Assembly: GCA_029582155.1 (NCBI GenBank)
Contig: CM055899.1
Coordinates: 56,005,853 to 56,069,852, forward strand
From: Panopea generosa
Taxonomy: Eukaryota > Mollusca > Bivalvia > Adapedonta > Hiatellidae
Direction: 5' to 3'
DNA: 64,000 nucleotides
A program made the translations under genes and the position numbers. This document shows positions 35,001 through 48,275 of the stretch, one piece after another (positions within the stretch are counted from its first letter, which is position 1; every line of letters begins with the position of its first letter). Under the pieces are notes generated by a model. The model ran no database searches. It was not told the origin of the DNA and worked only from the letters and a program-made list of their open reading frames with translations.

Positions 35001-38000
35001 GATCACAGTCTAGTGATCAAATACTCATGTGCCTTCCTATACATGTTTTCATTACCACAGCTTTGATGATCACAGTCTAGTGATCAAATACTCATGTAAC
35101 CTCATATACATGTTTTTCATTGCAACAGCTTTGATGATCACATTCTAGTGATCAAATACTCATGTGCCCCCATATACATGTTTTTCATTGGTACAGTTTT
35201 GATGATCATAGTCAAGTGATCAAATACTCATGTGCCCTCATATACAAGTTTTTCATTGCTACATCTTTGATGATCACAGTCTAGTGATCAAATACTCATG
35301 TGCCTTCCTATACATGTTTTCATTACCACAGCTTTGATGATCACAGTCTAGTGATCAAATACTCATGTGATCTCGTATACATATTTTTCATTACTACTAC
35401 TTTGATGATCACAGTCTAGTGATCAAATTCCCATGTGCCCTCATATACATGTTGTTATTGGTAGCTTTGATGATCACAGTCTAGATATCAAATACTCATT
35501 AGCACTTATATACATGTTTTTGATTGCAACAGCTTTGATGATCACAGTCAAGTGACTAAACACTCATTTGCCTTCATATACATGTTTTCATTACTACAGC
35601 TTAGAAGATCACAGTCTAGTGATCAAATACTCATGTGCTCTCATATACAGGTTTTTCAATGCTATAGCTTTGTTGCTCACAGTCTAGTGATCAAATACTT
35701 ATGTGCCTTCACAAACAAGTTTTTCAATGCTACAGCTTTGATGATCACAGTCTAGTTGTTCAATTTTCATTTGCCCTCATATACATGTTTTGTATTGGTA
35801 CAGCTTTGATGATCACAGTCTAGTGATCAAATACTCATGTGCCCTCATATACATGGTTTTCATTACTTCTCCTTTGGTGATAACAGTCAAGTGATCAAAT
35901 TCTTATTTGCCCTCATATACCTATATTTCAATGCTACAGCTTTGATGCTATGCTCGCAGTCTAGTGATAAAATACTCATGTGCCCTCATATACATTTTTT
36001 TATTGCTACAACTTTGATGATCACAGTCTAGTTATCAAATACTCATGTGCACTTATATACAGGTTTTTATATGTACAGCTTTGATGATTACAGTCTAGTG
36101 ATCAAATACTCATATGACCTCATATACATGTTTTTCATTGCTACAGATTTGATGATCACATTCTAATGATCAAATACTCATGTGCCCTCATATACATGTT
36201 TTTACTGGTACAGTTTTGATGATCCCAGTCTAGTGATCAAATACTCATGTGACCTCATATACATGTTTTTTATTGTTACAGCCTTGATGGTCACAGTCTA
36301 GTGATCAAATACTCATCTGCCCTCATATACATGTTGTTCGTTGCTACAACTTTGATGATCACAGTCTAGTAATCAAATACTCATGTGACCTCATATACAT
36401 GTTTTTATTGTAACAGCCTTGATTGTCACAGTCTAGTGATCAAATTCTCATGTGCCATCATATATATGTTTTTCATTGCAACTACTTTGATGATCACAGT
36501 CTTGTGACCAAATACTCATGTGCCTTCATATACATGTTTTTTCTTTGCTACAGCTATGATGATCACAGTCTAGTGATCAAATACGCATGTGCCCTCATAT
36601 ACATGTTTTTTCATTGCTACAGCTTTGGTGATCACAGTCTAGTGATCAAATACTCGTGTGCTCTAATATACATGTTTTCAGTGCTACAATTTTGATGATC
36701 ACATTCTAGTGATCAAATACTCATGTGCCCTAATATACACGATTTCAGTGCTACAGCTTTGATGATCACAGTCTAGTGATCAAATACTCATGTTCAATCA
36801 TATACATATTTTCATTGCTACAACTTTGATGATCACAGTCTAATGATCAAATACTCATGTGACCTCATATAAATGATTTTTTATTGAAACAGCCTTGATG
36901 GTCACAGTCTAGTGATCAAATACTCATGTGCCCTCATATACTTGTTTTTTATTGCTACTACGTTGATGATCACAGTCTTGTGACCAAATACTCATTTGCC
37001 TTCATATACATGTTTTTTTCTTTGCTACTGCTATGATGATCACAGTCTAGTGATCAAATACTAATGTTACCCCATATACATGTTTTTTATTCTTACAGCT
37101 TTGATGATCACAGTCTTGTGACCAAATACTCATGTGCCTTCATTTATATGTTTTTCTTTGCTACAGCTTTGATGATCACAGTCTAGTGATTAAATACTCA
37201 TGTGACCTCATATACATGTTTTTCATTTCTACAGCTATGATGATCACAGTCAAGTGATCAAATACTCATGTGCCTTCATATACATGTTTTTTATTAGTAC
37301 AGCTTTGATGATCATAGTCTAGTGATCAAATACTCATGTGCCCTCTTATAAATGTTTTTTTATTGGTACAACTTGGATGATCACAGTCCTGTGATCATAT
37401 ACTTATGTTCCCTCATATACATGTTTTTCATTAATACAACTGTGATGATCGCAGTCTATTTATCAAATACTCATGTGCCCTAATATACATGTTTTTCGTT
37501 GCTACAACTTTGATGATCGCAGTATAGTTATCAAATACTCATGTGCATGTTTTCATTGCTAATCCTTTGATGATCACAGTCTAGTGATCAAATACTCATG
37601 TGCCCTAATATACATGTTTTTTTATTGGTACAGCTTTTATGATCACAGTCTAATGATCAAATACGCATGTGCCCAAATATACATGTTTTTTTATTGGTAC
37701 AGCTTTTATGATCACAGTCTAGTGATCAAATACGCATGTGTCCCCTATAAATGTTTTTTATTGCTACAGCTTTGATGATCACAGTCTAGTGATTAAATAC
37801 TCCTGTGCCGTAATATATATGTTTTTCATCGTTACAACTGTGATGATTGCAGTCTAGTTATCGAATACTTATGTGCCCTCATATGCATGTTTTCATTGCT
37901 ACAGCTTTCATGATCACAGTCTAGTGATCAAATACTCATGTGCCCTCATACACATGTTTTTCATTGCTACAGCTTTGATGATCCCAGTCTAGTGATCAAA

Positions 38001-39585
38001 TACTCATGTGCCCTATTATACACGATTTCAGTGCCACAGCTTTGATGATCACAGTCTAGTGATCAAATACTCATGTCCAATCATATACATGTTTTCATTG
38101 CTACAACTTTGATGATCACAGTCTAGTGATCAAATACTCATGTGACCTCATATACTTATTTTTTATTGTAACAGCCTTAATGGTCACAGTCTAGTGATCA
38201 AATACTCATGTGCCCTAATATACATGTTTTTCATTGCTACTACTTTGATGATCACAGTCTTGTGACCAAATACTCACGTGCCTTTATATACATAGTTTTC
38301 TTTGCTACAGCTTTGATGATCACAGTCTAGTGATCAAATTCTCATGTGCCCTCATATAAATGTTTTTCATTGCTACAGCTTTGATGATCCCAGTCTTGTT
38401 ATCAAATACTCATGTGCCCTAATATACATGTTTTCAGTGCTACAATTTTGATGATCACAGTCTAGTGATCAAATACTCATGTGCCCTCATATACATGTTT
38501 TTATTGGTACAGCTTTGATGATCACAGTCTAGTTATCAAATACTCATGTGCCCTCTTATCATGTTTTTTTAATTGGTACAGCTTTGATGATAACAGTGTA
38601 GTGATCAAATACTCATGTGCCCTCATAGACATGTTTTTCATTTCTACAACTATTATGATCGCAGTCTAGTTATCAAATACTCATATGCCCTAATATACAT
38701 GTTTTTTATTGCTACAACTTTAATGGTCGCAGTCTAGTTATCAAATACTCATGTGCCCTTATATATATGTTTTCATTGCTAGAGTTTTGATTGTCACAGT
38801 CTTATGATCAAATACTCATGTGCCCTAATATACATTATTTTTCATTGCTACAGCTTTGATGATCACAGTCTAGTGATCAAATACTCATGTGCCCTCATAT
38901 ATATGTTTTTTTATTGCTACTACTTTGATGATCACAGTCTAGTGATCAAATACTCATGTGACCTAATATACATGTTTTCAGTGCTACAGCTTTGATGATC
39001 ACAGTCTAGTTATCAAATACTCATGTGCCCTTATATACATGTTTTCATTGCTACAGCTTTGATGATCTCAGTCTAGTGATCAAATACTCATGTGACCTCA
39101 TATACATGTTTTTCATTGCTACAGCTTTGATGATCAAAGTCTAGTGATCAAATACTCATGTGCCCTAATGGACATGTTTTTATTGGTACATCTTTAATTA
39201 TCACAGTCTAGTGATCAAATACGCATGCGCCCTCTTATACATGTTTTCATTGCTAGAGTTTTGATGATCACAGTCTAATGATCAAATACTCATGTGCCCT
39301 AATATAAATGTTTTTCATTGCTACAGCTTTGATGATCACTGTCTGGTGATGAAATACTCATGTGCCCTAATATACATGTTTTTTATTGGTACAGCTTTAA
39401 TGATCACAGTCTAGTGATCAAATACGCATGCGCCCTCTTATACATGTTTTCATTGCTAGAGTTTTGATGATCACAGTCTAATGATCAAATACTCATGTGC
39501 CCTCATATACATGTTTTTCATAGCTTATACTTTGATGATCACAGTCTAGTGATCAAATACTCATGTCCCCTCATTTACATGTTTT
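32011..39585. repeat. 68-bp satellite-like array (~111 copies)
   Basis: The consensus unit contains TGATGATCACAGTCTAGTGA, then TCAAATACTCATGTGCCCTC and ATATACATGTTTTTCATTGC, then TACAGCTT, 68 bp in all. Each unit has a dyad, TGATCAC-AGTCTA-GTGATCA (7-bp arms), and a weaker one, CATGT...ACATG. Higher-order duplications are visible. A four-unit block repeats with a 271-bp period at 34822 and 35093. A block at about 33480-33690 recurs 2064 bp later. Unit variants (GTGACCTCAT, TAATATACAT) cluster. Frames of up to 90 codons within it are by-products of 3 x 68. Confidence 0.96.
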
Positions 39586-42060
39586 AAGTTCCACTCTCAA
39601 CTAACAACTCACTGTAATAAATTGATTAAAATATGTTATTAAAGACCGTTAATTACGTATTAACGAAAGGGGCCAGTGTGTGAAAAACAAAGTAAAGTAG
39701 ATTATTATGATTATTGTTGTTTTGTTTGTATATTATGGTTATGCTATTGCTATTATATACGTTGTGTAACAACGAAAAGAAGAATTTAAACACTCATTGC
39801 AATTACAAAGTGTACTTTCGTAATACTTCCGAATTAAAAAAAGTATTATTAAATATATACATTTCTTTCTTTCATAAATTCTCCCAAATAGTAAATTTAT
39901 CATATATTTCATTCACGTATATCACAACTTTATCACATAGAGTAATTTCAGCATAACTACCATTGACAGTATACCTACAAATACTACTTTTTATAGCACA
40001 CATGCAGGCGTCCGAAACGCTATTATTTGTAAGGAGCCGCATTTCAACACGCAGAATATACGACTAAGCCGTAAACTAGACATGTCCCGTATTGATCTTC
40101 AGCTACGCATTTTTGGGGGCGGTGCTTTAGCAGCCGCTCTCAGAGCTATCATGGTTTTATTTTCAATACCGCAAATCTACAGCCGTGTTTCGTGTTAATG
40201 CAAACCTAACAACCACTTATCAAATAGTTCCACCCCCTGATAAGCGCTCGAGCTCACTATAAACAGTAGATTCGCCTATTTCAACAAAAACATTAATATT
40301 ATAACATACAGCGACGATTTATACCTATAAACAATTACGTTTCGTATAAATTCCAAGTTTATATTCTGTAGCATTAATCAGCACAAAGGAATTAAAGTGC
40401 ATAGATACAGACGCGCTGAACTATGGTCACGTGACCAAAAGATTACGCCTTTTTGTAAATCAAATTCCAGGTCACGAACTATATCGCCAACATGCACATT
40501 GAAAGAGTCGTATATTTCGGCAAGGACTTCAGCTAATAAGTACTTGATTCGGGAGTCTGATTTCGCTTTTTTTCTATCATTTTAAAAATGTGTACGGTAT
40601 CGAAACGTTTCTAGATCTGTCCCTTATGCCAAGGAACTATACTCCTTGCTTATGTCAATAAACAATCAATACTCGTTTAAAAAAAAAGAGATATGCTAAT
40701 GCCGATCATGTGACTTGCGGTTTCTCCCAAATGTTTAAAAATAGACTTTTGTTCCTAAAAAGAATTCGAGATTGATCGAGTTATGAATAATGTCAGTGTG
40801 TTTTTTTTTATTATTTAGTAAATATTTCACAAATTTCCAATAATTGGAACGGTAGATAATTTCTACTTAAACATATAAGAGTTAAGCCATTTGTGTTTCC
40901 GTAGCAAAAATACGCAAACATCCAGATGTGTCTAAAAATCGGCGCCATAACATTTTGGTTTGTGCGGTTCCGTTTACGGGGTGATATAGGGCCATAGAAA
41001 ATATAAATGTAAGAATCAATTATTAATGTCGACATACACATTTCTACTTTTCGTCTTTTAAACGAATTGTTTCACTGTTGCGCTAGAGAAATCAATAAAG
41101 AAAATAGTAAATGAATATACTCAAAGTGGAATTGCTAGATTCAGAGCACTTTGATATGTTATATATACTGTATATGATAGAAAGCTTGGCATTTCTGAAA
41201 ATATCACGAGTTGAGTTGAAAATACAAATCTCATATCATTGAGTTGAACTAATATCTTGAAGATGGACATTTGCCAAATTTAAGAGTTAATATTCTTACT
41301 ATAGCAGAAATACATTTTCAAAGACAAACCATTCAGTTACGTTTCTGACATATTCGAGAAAAAGAGTCAACGTTAAGCATAGAACATGTAGATTCTGTAC
41401 CATGTATACGAATCAAAGGTAATCGGGATTATTCTACTTCAACGTATGCAAACTGACCTGTTTGTCTAAAACAATAGTGACATTTTACATCTTATATGCT
41501 CCGCCCCCATCAGTACTACAGTGCTTTGATTTAACTTCCCTGTCGTAAATACAAGAATTTATGTACAGCAGCGTATTCAACCCGTAGAGTGTAACGTATT
41601 TTAATACAGTATGTGGCATCTGTTTTAAAGTGTAAGTATTTATTTCATTTACTGATTTATTAAAGAATGGAAACGTGTATAACATATACAGTACATAAGT
41701 GACATTTATTCGTGCTAAGTAAACGGATTACCTGCGAAATAAATAGTCGAACGCTTATATGATGTCATGCTGTCTTTTGGCAAGCGCGATATATCACGTG
41801 TTGATATATAAAATCATTGGCCTTGTAATGCCTTGCAAAGAGTATAGTTATCATTATTTGCACAATTACAACTGATATAAGCACTGTGTTGCAATCGCAG
41901 CCGTTTTGTTACACTAAGGGGTAATATATGACATATTGTTGCAATATGTAACTACATTTCAGAAATCAACTTCTCTATAATATCTTTACATATGATGGCA
42001 AATTACACAATTTATACACTTTATCATTACATGAGAGTTTTATGTTTTTTATGCAAGTGC
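39586..42060. other. AT-rich interval, no gene recognised
   Basis: No supported coding or RNA feature. A perfect 12-bp palindrome, GGTCACGTGACC, containing an E-box lies at 40425-40436. Short frames (for example 39714-39956) show no motif. Confidence 0.55.
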
Positions 42061-42064
42061 CTTT

Positions 42065-42300
42065 AAATGGGGTTTACAGTGCTACCGTCTTACCGTCCGT
42101 TCGTCCGTGTCACCGTTACTAAACGTATCAATTAGCTGTCAACACTCTACCAGCGTCATTTTCCATCTGATTCAATTTGATAAAACTTCTCAGAGATGTT
42201 CGGAACAGAGATACTTCGGACGCGTTTGCGTATAACGAGTTTTTCGGGTCAAGGTCAATGTCATCATTACAAAAAGTAGAATTTTACCGCTACCGATGTT
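42065..42300. repeat. Fragment of a dispersed mollusc-type repeat
   Basis: CCGTCCGTTCGTCCGTGTCA is followed, about 140 bp on, by GGGTCAAGGTCAATGTCA. The CGTCCGT stretch and the extended half-site are a combination seen in dispersed repeats of molluscs. The body is too diverged to bound exactly. Confidence 0.45.
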
Positions 42301-42810
42301 TCAGTTAATGTTTTGTTTATTTGCTATTGTTTATTTTTCTGCCCAAAATTATATCCACATCAAACTTATTTCGTTACACTAACAGTTGGTGTTAGAAACA
42401 ACCATAAATATAATAAAAAAATACCTTGTCAGAGATATGAAGTGAAATAAATTTAAATAAGATTCATAATTTTATAGCAGATTGCTTTTATTTACTGTTT
42501 ATTTAAGAAGAGTTTGAGATGATAAATGTCTACTTACTTTACAATAATGTTTTTTGTTAATCAAACACTAAGTAATGCTGTTATAAGTAATGTTCCATAA
42601 TGACACAATAAATTTGATAATAAATTGCGACGTCAACCTACCTTTAAATCAATGCTTTTGTAACGATGTTGATAAAATGAAGCATAGTTTTAGAACCAAA
42701 ATAACACAAGATTAAGCTATGTCACTTTCAAGAGTTGAAAATCTGAGAAAAGGAGATAACAAGTGGTGAATGACAAATCAATTATGTATACTTAATTTTG
42801 TTTCACTTAT

Positions 42811-43130
42811 GGTTGCAGTTATGATCAAAATTGATGTTGTTACACTAATGGTTGCGGTTATGAACAAAATTGATGTTGATACACTAATGGTTGCTGTTAT
42901 GAACAAAATTGCTGTTGTTACACTTATTGTTGCTGTTATGAACAAAATTGATGTTGTTACACTAATGGTTGCGGTTATGAACAAAATTGATTTTGTTACA
43001 CTTATGGTTGCTGTTATGAACAAAATTGATGTTGTTACACTAATGGTTGCGGTTATGAACAAAATTGATTGTGTTACACTAACGGTTGCTAATATGAACA
43101 AAATTGATTTTGTTACACTAAAGGTTTTTG
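42811..43130. repeat. 39-bp tandem array (about 8 copies)
   Basis: The unit contains GTTGTTACACTAATGGTTGC followed by GGTTATGAACAAAATTGAT. With 39 bp (13 codons) the frame stays open on both strands: a VVTLMVAVMNKID-type repeat on the plus strand and a complementary one on the minus strand. Other explanations than coding are more likely. It lies just before module B. Confidence 0.9.
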
Positions 43131-44784
43131 TCACACTAAGGTTTCCACAAAGCACTGAACAAATACTTTATCAAGTAAATTATTAGATATACCACATATG
43201 GCAGTTTTTAATAAACTCGGTTTTCCACTAAATGTTGATGTTACAGCATACGCAAATCAGAATGTGTTGCAAAATATATCAATGTATGTTGTGATTGACT
43301 TTGCTCGTACATGTTATTGTTGTAAAAGTAATTTTACTAGACTGGTAAGTGATAAGTTTTTATTTACATGTACCAGTAATACAGATGTATCTGTTTTTCT
43401 GATTTATTTACATGTTTAAATTACTAAAATTGTGTTTATAAAAAGCAAACTGTTGTGGGCTGAAACAACCACTCAGATCAGTAGGCCCTGCTGTGACTTT
43501 TTGTCATGGACTGTTAAAGGCAAACCCCAAGGCCTGTTGTTTTTATCCTCGCCATTAACGGTTGGAATAGGGAGGGAACATGCACAGTATAATTTATCAT
43601 AATGAATAGCTTATGTTTTTTTCAATATCAATAAAGCTTTTCACTTTGTAGACAAAGACATGTTAAATAGTAATAACTCTTCTTATTTAGTCTACTAGTT
43701 CGATCACCTGTGTACGGATTACTGACAACGTAACAAAGTCGTTTAATTGTGAAACATGAGTGAAGTGATAATGTCGATATGTATACAATTTTGACCTTTG
43801 GGTTCAATTCCACAATTGTATACTATCAGCTTTACTATATCACGATGATGTCGTGTTCCTAGCTGGATCAGAAGGAATTTCACAGCATATATGGTATATA
43901 TTACAAAACTGATGCGGAAAAGGAAGAGTATTTATAAACAATTCCATTTGGAAACTCCAGAAAATCTCACCGAAACAGAAGTAATCGTGTATCTATAGAA
44001 ACGAAATAATGTACAAATGACATAAACACATATATAGATGGATTATACATCACAGAAAGCAAGAGTTGACATACTACTGTGATACTTTAGATATCTCAGC
44101 GGATGATCCGGTTCGCGGTTACTCGCACCCGTTAAAATATCAATCAAAACAGATACCAGAAGTAAACTGAAATAATATAAATGTAACATTACCATTCGTT
44201 TTAATTATCACATTGATACCATTTTGTTAAATGATCCTAAAATTGAAATCAAATGACCGAGTAAACGTGACCCGTCGGGCGATTATGCAGCATCCGTATT
44301 TCTTCGTATCAAATGCTACGGTTCCGCCTATATTTCAGTATTTATTTGTGTTTTCGTTTCGAGTTAATAGTGCCAATAGTCCATATATTTTATAAACAGA
44401 TTGCAGAATCAGTTGCTTCATATTATAAAACGTACATTTACATATGAAGCACGTTTATCTGAAACTTATCACTCAGAAGTGTCACACAAGTGTCAATATA
44501 TAAAGCTATCGGTTCTTGTCTGTATTACTTGACTGTTTTTCTCAGATCGTATACAACAACAAAAATAATAAAGTCATGTCAAATGTACTGAACCGAACAG
44601 CTAGCTCGCCACCAGACATTTTACGTACTTGCCATTGTATATATTTTCTCAAAAGTAGCAAAGCAGTTTAGACTATGTTAAAATACATTGTCTGTTAATG
44701 GCATATATAACTTTAAATAGCGCTTCTACATATTTTGACGAAGTTATTGGAAAACAAATGTGAACGGTTAGCTGTTACGGTCAG

Positions 44785-44793
44785 TATATAAAG
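44785..44793 (+). promoter_or_regulatory. TATA-like box, module B
   Basis: TATATAAAG lies 43 bp before the candidate ATG at 44828, in the same position as in module A. Confidence 0.4.
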
Positions 44794-44827
44794 ACTTGTT
44801 AAAAATGCAACCATATCGGACACTGGT

Positions 44828-44998
44828 ATGATAAACTACAAGGCGATGTTACTGATTAGTACAATAATTGTCGTTCTCTGCTATACTGTAAGTTTCATAT
44901 TGATAAGATTATCATTCATGAAGTTATTTTTATTCTACTTCCAGGTTAAATACTCTAATATCATAAAGATTACGAAAAAGGAGAATCATACAAACTGA
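44828..44998 (+). CDS. Candidate small secreted peptide, module B
   Basis: Exon 1 (44828-44887) encodes 20 residues beginning MINYKAMLL and continuing ISTIIVVLCYT, like a signal peptide. A consensus GTAAGT donor follows at 44888. The intron is 57 bp and ends in a pyrimidine tract and CTTCCAG. Exon 2 (44945-44998) encodes VKYSNIIKITKKENHTN and ends at TGA. The intron happens to be open too, giving an unspliced 56-codon frame here but not in copy A. A versus B differences in exon 2 are mostly amino-acid changing, which argues against strong constraint or for diversifying change. The family is unknown, and no cysteine framework is present. Confidence 0.33.
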   Translation: MINYKAMLLISTIIVVLCYTVSFILIRLSFMKLFLFYFQVKYSNIIKITKKENHTN

Positions 44999-44999
44999 C

Positions 45000-47110
45000 T
45001 GAAACAATATCTGCGAAAACAGTGTTTGACGACATGGCGGGTTATGATGGTCAGTAAGAATCCCAATCATGAATCATTTAATGCTTTTTTTATCACTGTG
45101 TGAATATGCCCGTCCAATTTCTACTTGCCCAAGATGTTTTTTGAATAAATACTCACTTTGAGTTTGTTTAAATAAAGGTAACATGGGCCATTGGAGCCCA
45201 TTGATTGGACTAGTTTAGTACTGACAGTCTTTGTCGGTATGACGACGCATGCCTAGATCCCCAATAGGGGTTTGGCATTTATGGAAGATAGATATATAAT
45301 TAGTTACATAATACCATAAATTGTATGATATCTATTCATTTGCTAATAGATAGTCCGAGCTTTCTCTGAACATTGATGAATAAATCTTAGAGATATTGTA
45401 TAGATATTTTGGTTCATAAACCTAGGTCATTGACCCTGGATAGGAAGCCACTATCAATATTTAAAAATGCTTATTCCACTACAGAAAACCCGACCAAGCT
45501 AATAATGTGTAGGCAAGTAGTCGTGTAGTGTTCTTATCCGATTGTGTCTCATTTGGTGAATCTTACACGTTCGTGTCACCATGCCATTGCAGTAGTATGT
45601 GTAAAACAAAGTATGCTTTTATGAAAAAACGTCACGCGATACAATCAGGCGAAAAATTGACAGAGACATTTCAAGAGCTATAACAAAACATATCTTAGCC
45701 CAGCTTTGATATCGCCTGGAGTTACTAGAACATATAGCATATATATGGTTCTATAATTATGATACGTGAGCTCTAACTACTTGAGCTTTAAATATTTTGT
45801 AGAGCCAGTTTTTGGATTTATTTTCTCCAGTCGCAAATTAGTCTTAGCTAGATAGAGGCATTCAAACATAACCGTGGGAGACGTTATTTTAACATATTTT
45901 ATTTCAAACCATATTCATCATCGTACCCTTTTATTGACATATATCAGCTATAATTGCATTTTGTGACACTGGCACTGACTGTCGCGTACAGAGGTCAATA
46001 GTTGCATAATATAACATATTATAACACATATATGTAGTCTAACCTCTATCACATTACACATATAAATATATAATACATTTACAAACATAAACAGTGAAAA
46101 AAAGAGATGCTTTTTACAGAGCTATGATGTATTGATTGCTATTTTTTCTATAATAATACAACTAGAATCAATAACATTATATTCAAATCAAAACATAATT
46201 TCAGCAGTCAATTAGACTAAACTGGATTATTCATCTAATTTCTATTTAAGATACATTTGAAAATATCAAAAAAATGAATTTAAGTTCTGTCTTAAGATAC
46301 TGAAATATAATTAAGATTTATCATTTGATGGGATTTATGGATATCCTTGCAAAGTAGCAGAATATAAAAAAGTTAGATCTCTATCTCGTATTGACAGATT
46401 AACATAATTATATTACAATTGTTACACTATCGTTAAACTTTTAATATTAGTGTTTTCCTTACTTGTTTTATCAAATCATTGTTGGCTTATATCACCATAT
46501 ATTAGACAGGATAGTAATAAATGTTCTACATTTGCAATAGTATTTACATTTTCTCTCTTAAGTGGGTAATCGTTCATAACGTCCAGTTTCTATACGAATT
46601 GGAGCTCCTCCGCATCGAAATTTTAATTTAGCTCTTCGAAGAGATCAAAACATTGCACATTTAACATAATCTTCAACTTTATATTCAGTTTAATATAGTA
46701 ACCTTAGTTTCTACCTACCGTTGCCTTTACGTGCAATTTCCCTACTAATGCCATTAGTCATTTTTTAATTGTTCAGATTTAAAAAACTGATAACGTATTT
46801 CTAATCAGCTAGATGTCAACAGTATATTAAGTGATAATTAAACTTTACTTCCTCAAACACAAAAACATAGTTAGCAATAACGTTCAAATTTTTACCTTTT
46901 TCCCAGTATTTGAAGCTAATTATTGGTTGTTATTTTGTTTAAAGTTTTTGTTTACCCTTGCAACTTTGCTCTAGGAATTTAAAGCATCACTATATAATTA
47001 GTTATCCACCTGGCAGCATCGACAGAGTCGCTCTCTTGATGCTGTAACACTTGTTGGAATAGGGTTCTTACGTAGATTCGTCGACTAGATTAATTCGTCG
47101 TATATTGTAG
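45000..47110. other. Module B middle part, no gene recognised
   Basis: AT-rich DNA collinear with 28050-30280. It lacks about 165 bp present in A near 28380-28540. No motif found. Confidence 0.5.
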
Positions 47111-47114
47111 TTGT

Positions 47115-48275
47115 GGATTTGAAACAGTGTAGATTTCTTATTGTCGTTGATTATTAAATTCGCTTATTTTGAATTCGATGGTTATTCAAGTTATTCATTA
47201 TTGTTATAGACATTGATTTTTGTAGTCGATGATTATTTAAGTCATTGATTCGTGTAGTCGATGATTATTAAAGTCGTCGATGTTGTAGTCGATGATTATT
47301 TAAGTCGTTGATTCGTGAAGTCGATGATTATTTAAGTAACTGAGTCTTGTAGTCGATGATTATCTAAGTCGTCGATGTTGTAGTCGATGATTATTTAAGT
47401 CGTCGCTGTTGAAGTCGATGACTATTTAAGTCATTTATTCGTGTAGTCGATGATTATTTAAGTCGTCGATGTTGTAGTCGATGATTATTAAAGTCGTCGC
47501 TGTTGAAGTCGATGACTATTTAGGCCATTGATTCGTGTAGTCGATGATTATTTAAGTCGTCGATGTTGTAGTCGATGTTTATTTAAGTCGTCGATGTTGA
47601 AGACGATGATTATTTAAGTCGTTGATGCGTGAAGTCGATGATTAATTAAGTCATTGATTTGTGTAGTCAATGATTATTTAAGTCGTCGATGTTGTAGTCG
47701 ATGTTTATTTAAGTCGTCGATGTTGAAGACGATGATTATTTAAGTCGTTGATGCGTGAAGTCGATGATTATTTAAGTCATTGATTTGTGTAGTCGATGAT
47801 TATTTAAGTAACTGATTCGTGTAGTCGATGGTTATTTAAGTCGTCGATGTTGTAATCGATGATTATTTAAGTCGTTGATTCGTGAAGTCAATGATTATTT
47901 AAGTCATTGATTTGTGTAGTCGATGATTATTTAAGTTGTCAATATTTGTAGTCGATGATTATTTAAGTCGTCGATTTTTGTAGTCAATGAATATTTAAGT
48001 AACTGATTCGTGTAGTCGATGATTATTTAAGTCGTGAATATTTGTAGTTGATGTTTATTTAAGTCGTCGATTTTTGTAGTCAATGATAATTTAAGTCGTT
48101 GATTCTTGAAGTTGATGATTATTTAAGTTATTGATGAGTGCAGTCGATAATTATTTAAGTCGTCGAATTTTGTAGTCGATGGTTATTTAAGTCGTTGATT
48201 CTTGTAGTCGATGATTATATGGTTATTTAAGTCGGCGATTTTTGTAGTATATGATTATTTAAGTCGTTGATTCTT
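47115..48275. repeat. 32-bp minisatellite in module B
   Basis: About 35 units of the same GTCGATGATTATTTAAG-type repeat as in module A. A block of about 120 bp is duplicated locally (GATGTTGAAGACGATGATTA at 47600 and 47718). Confidence 0.93.

Noticed and set aside
31950-38995. Many plus-strand frames of 60-90 codons in the 68-bp array
   Set aside because: They are satellite translations. Their spacing follows 3 x 68 bp and they have no domain.
40425-40436. GGTCACGTGACC palindrome as a regulatory site
   Set aside because: One isolated E-box palindrome with no promoter or gene nearby. Likely chance.
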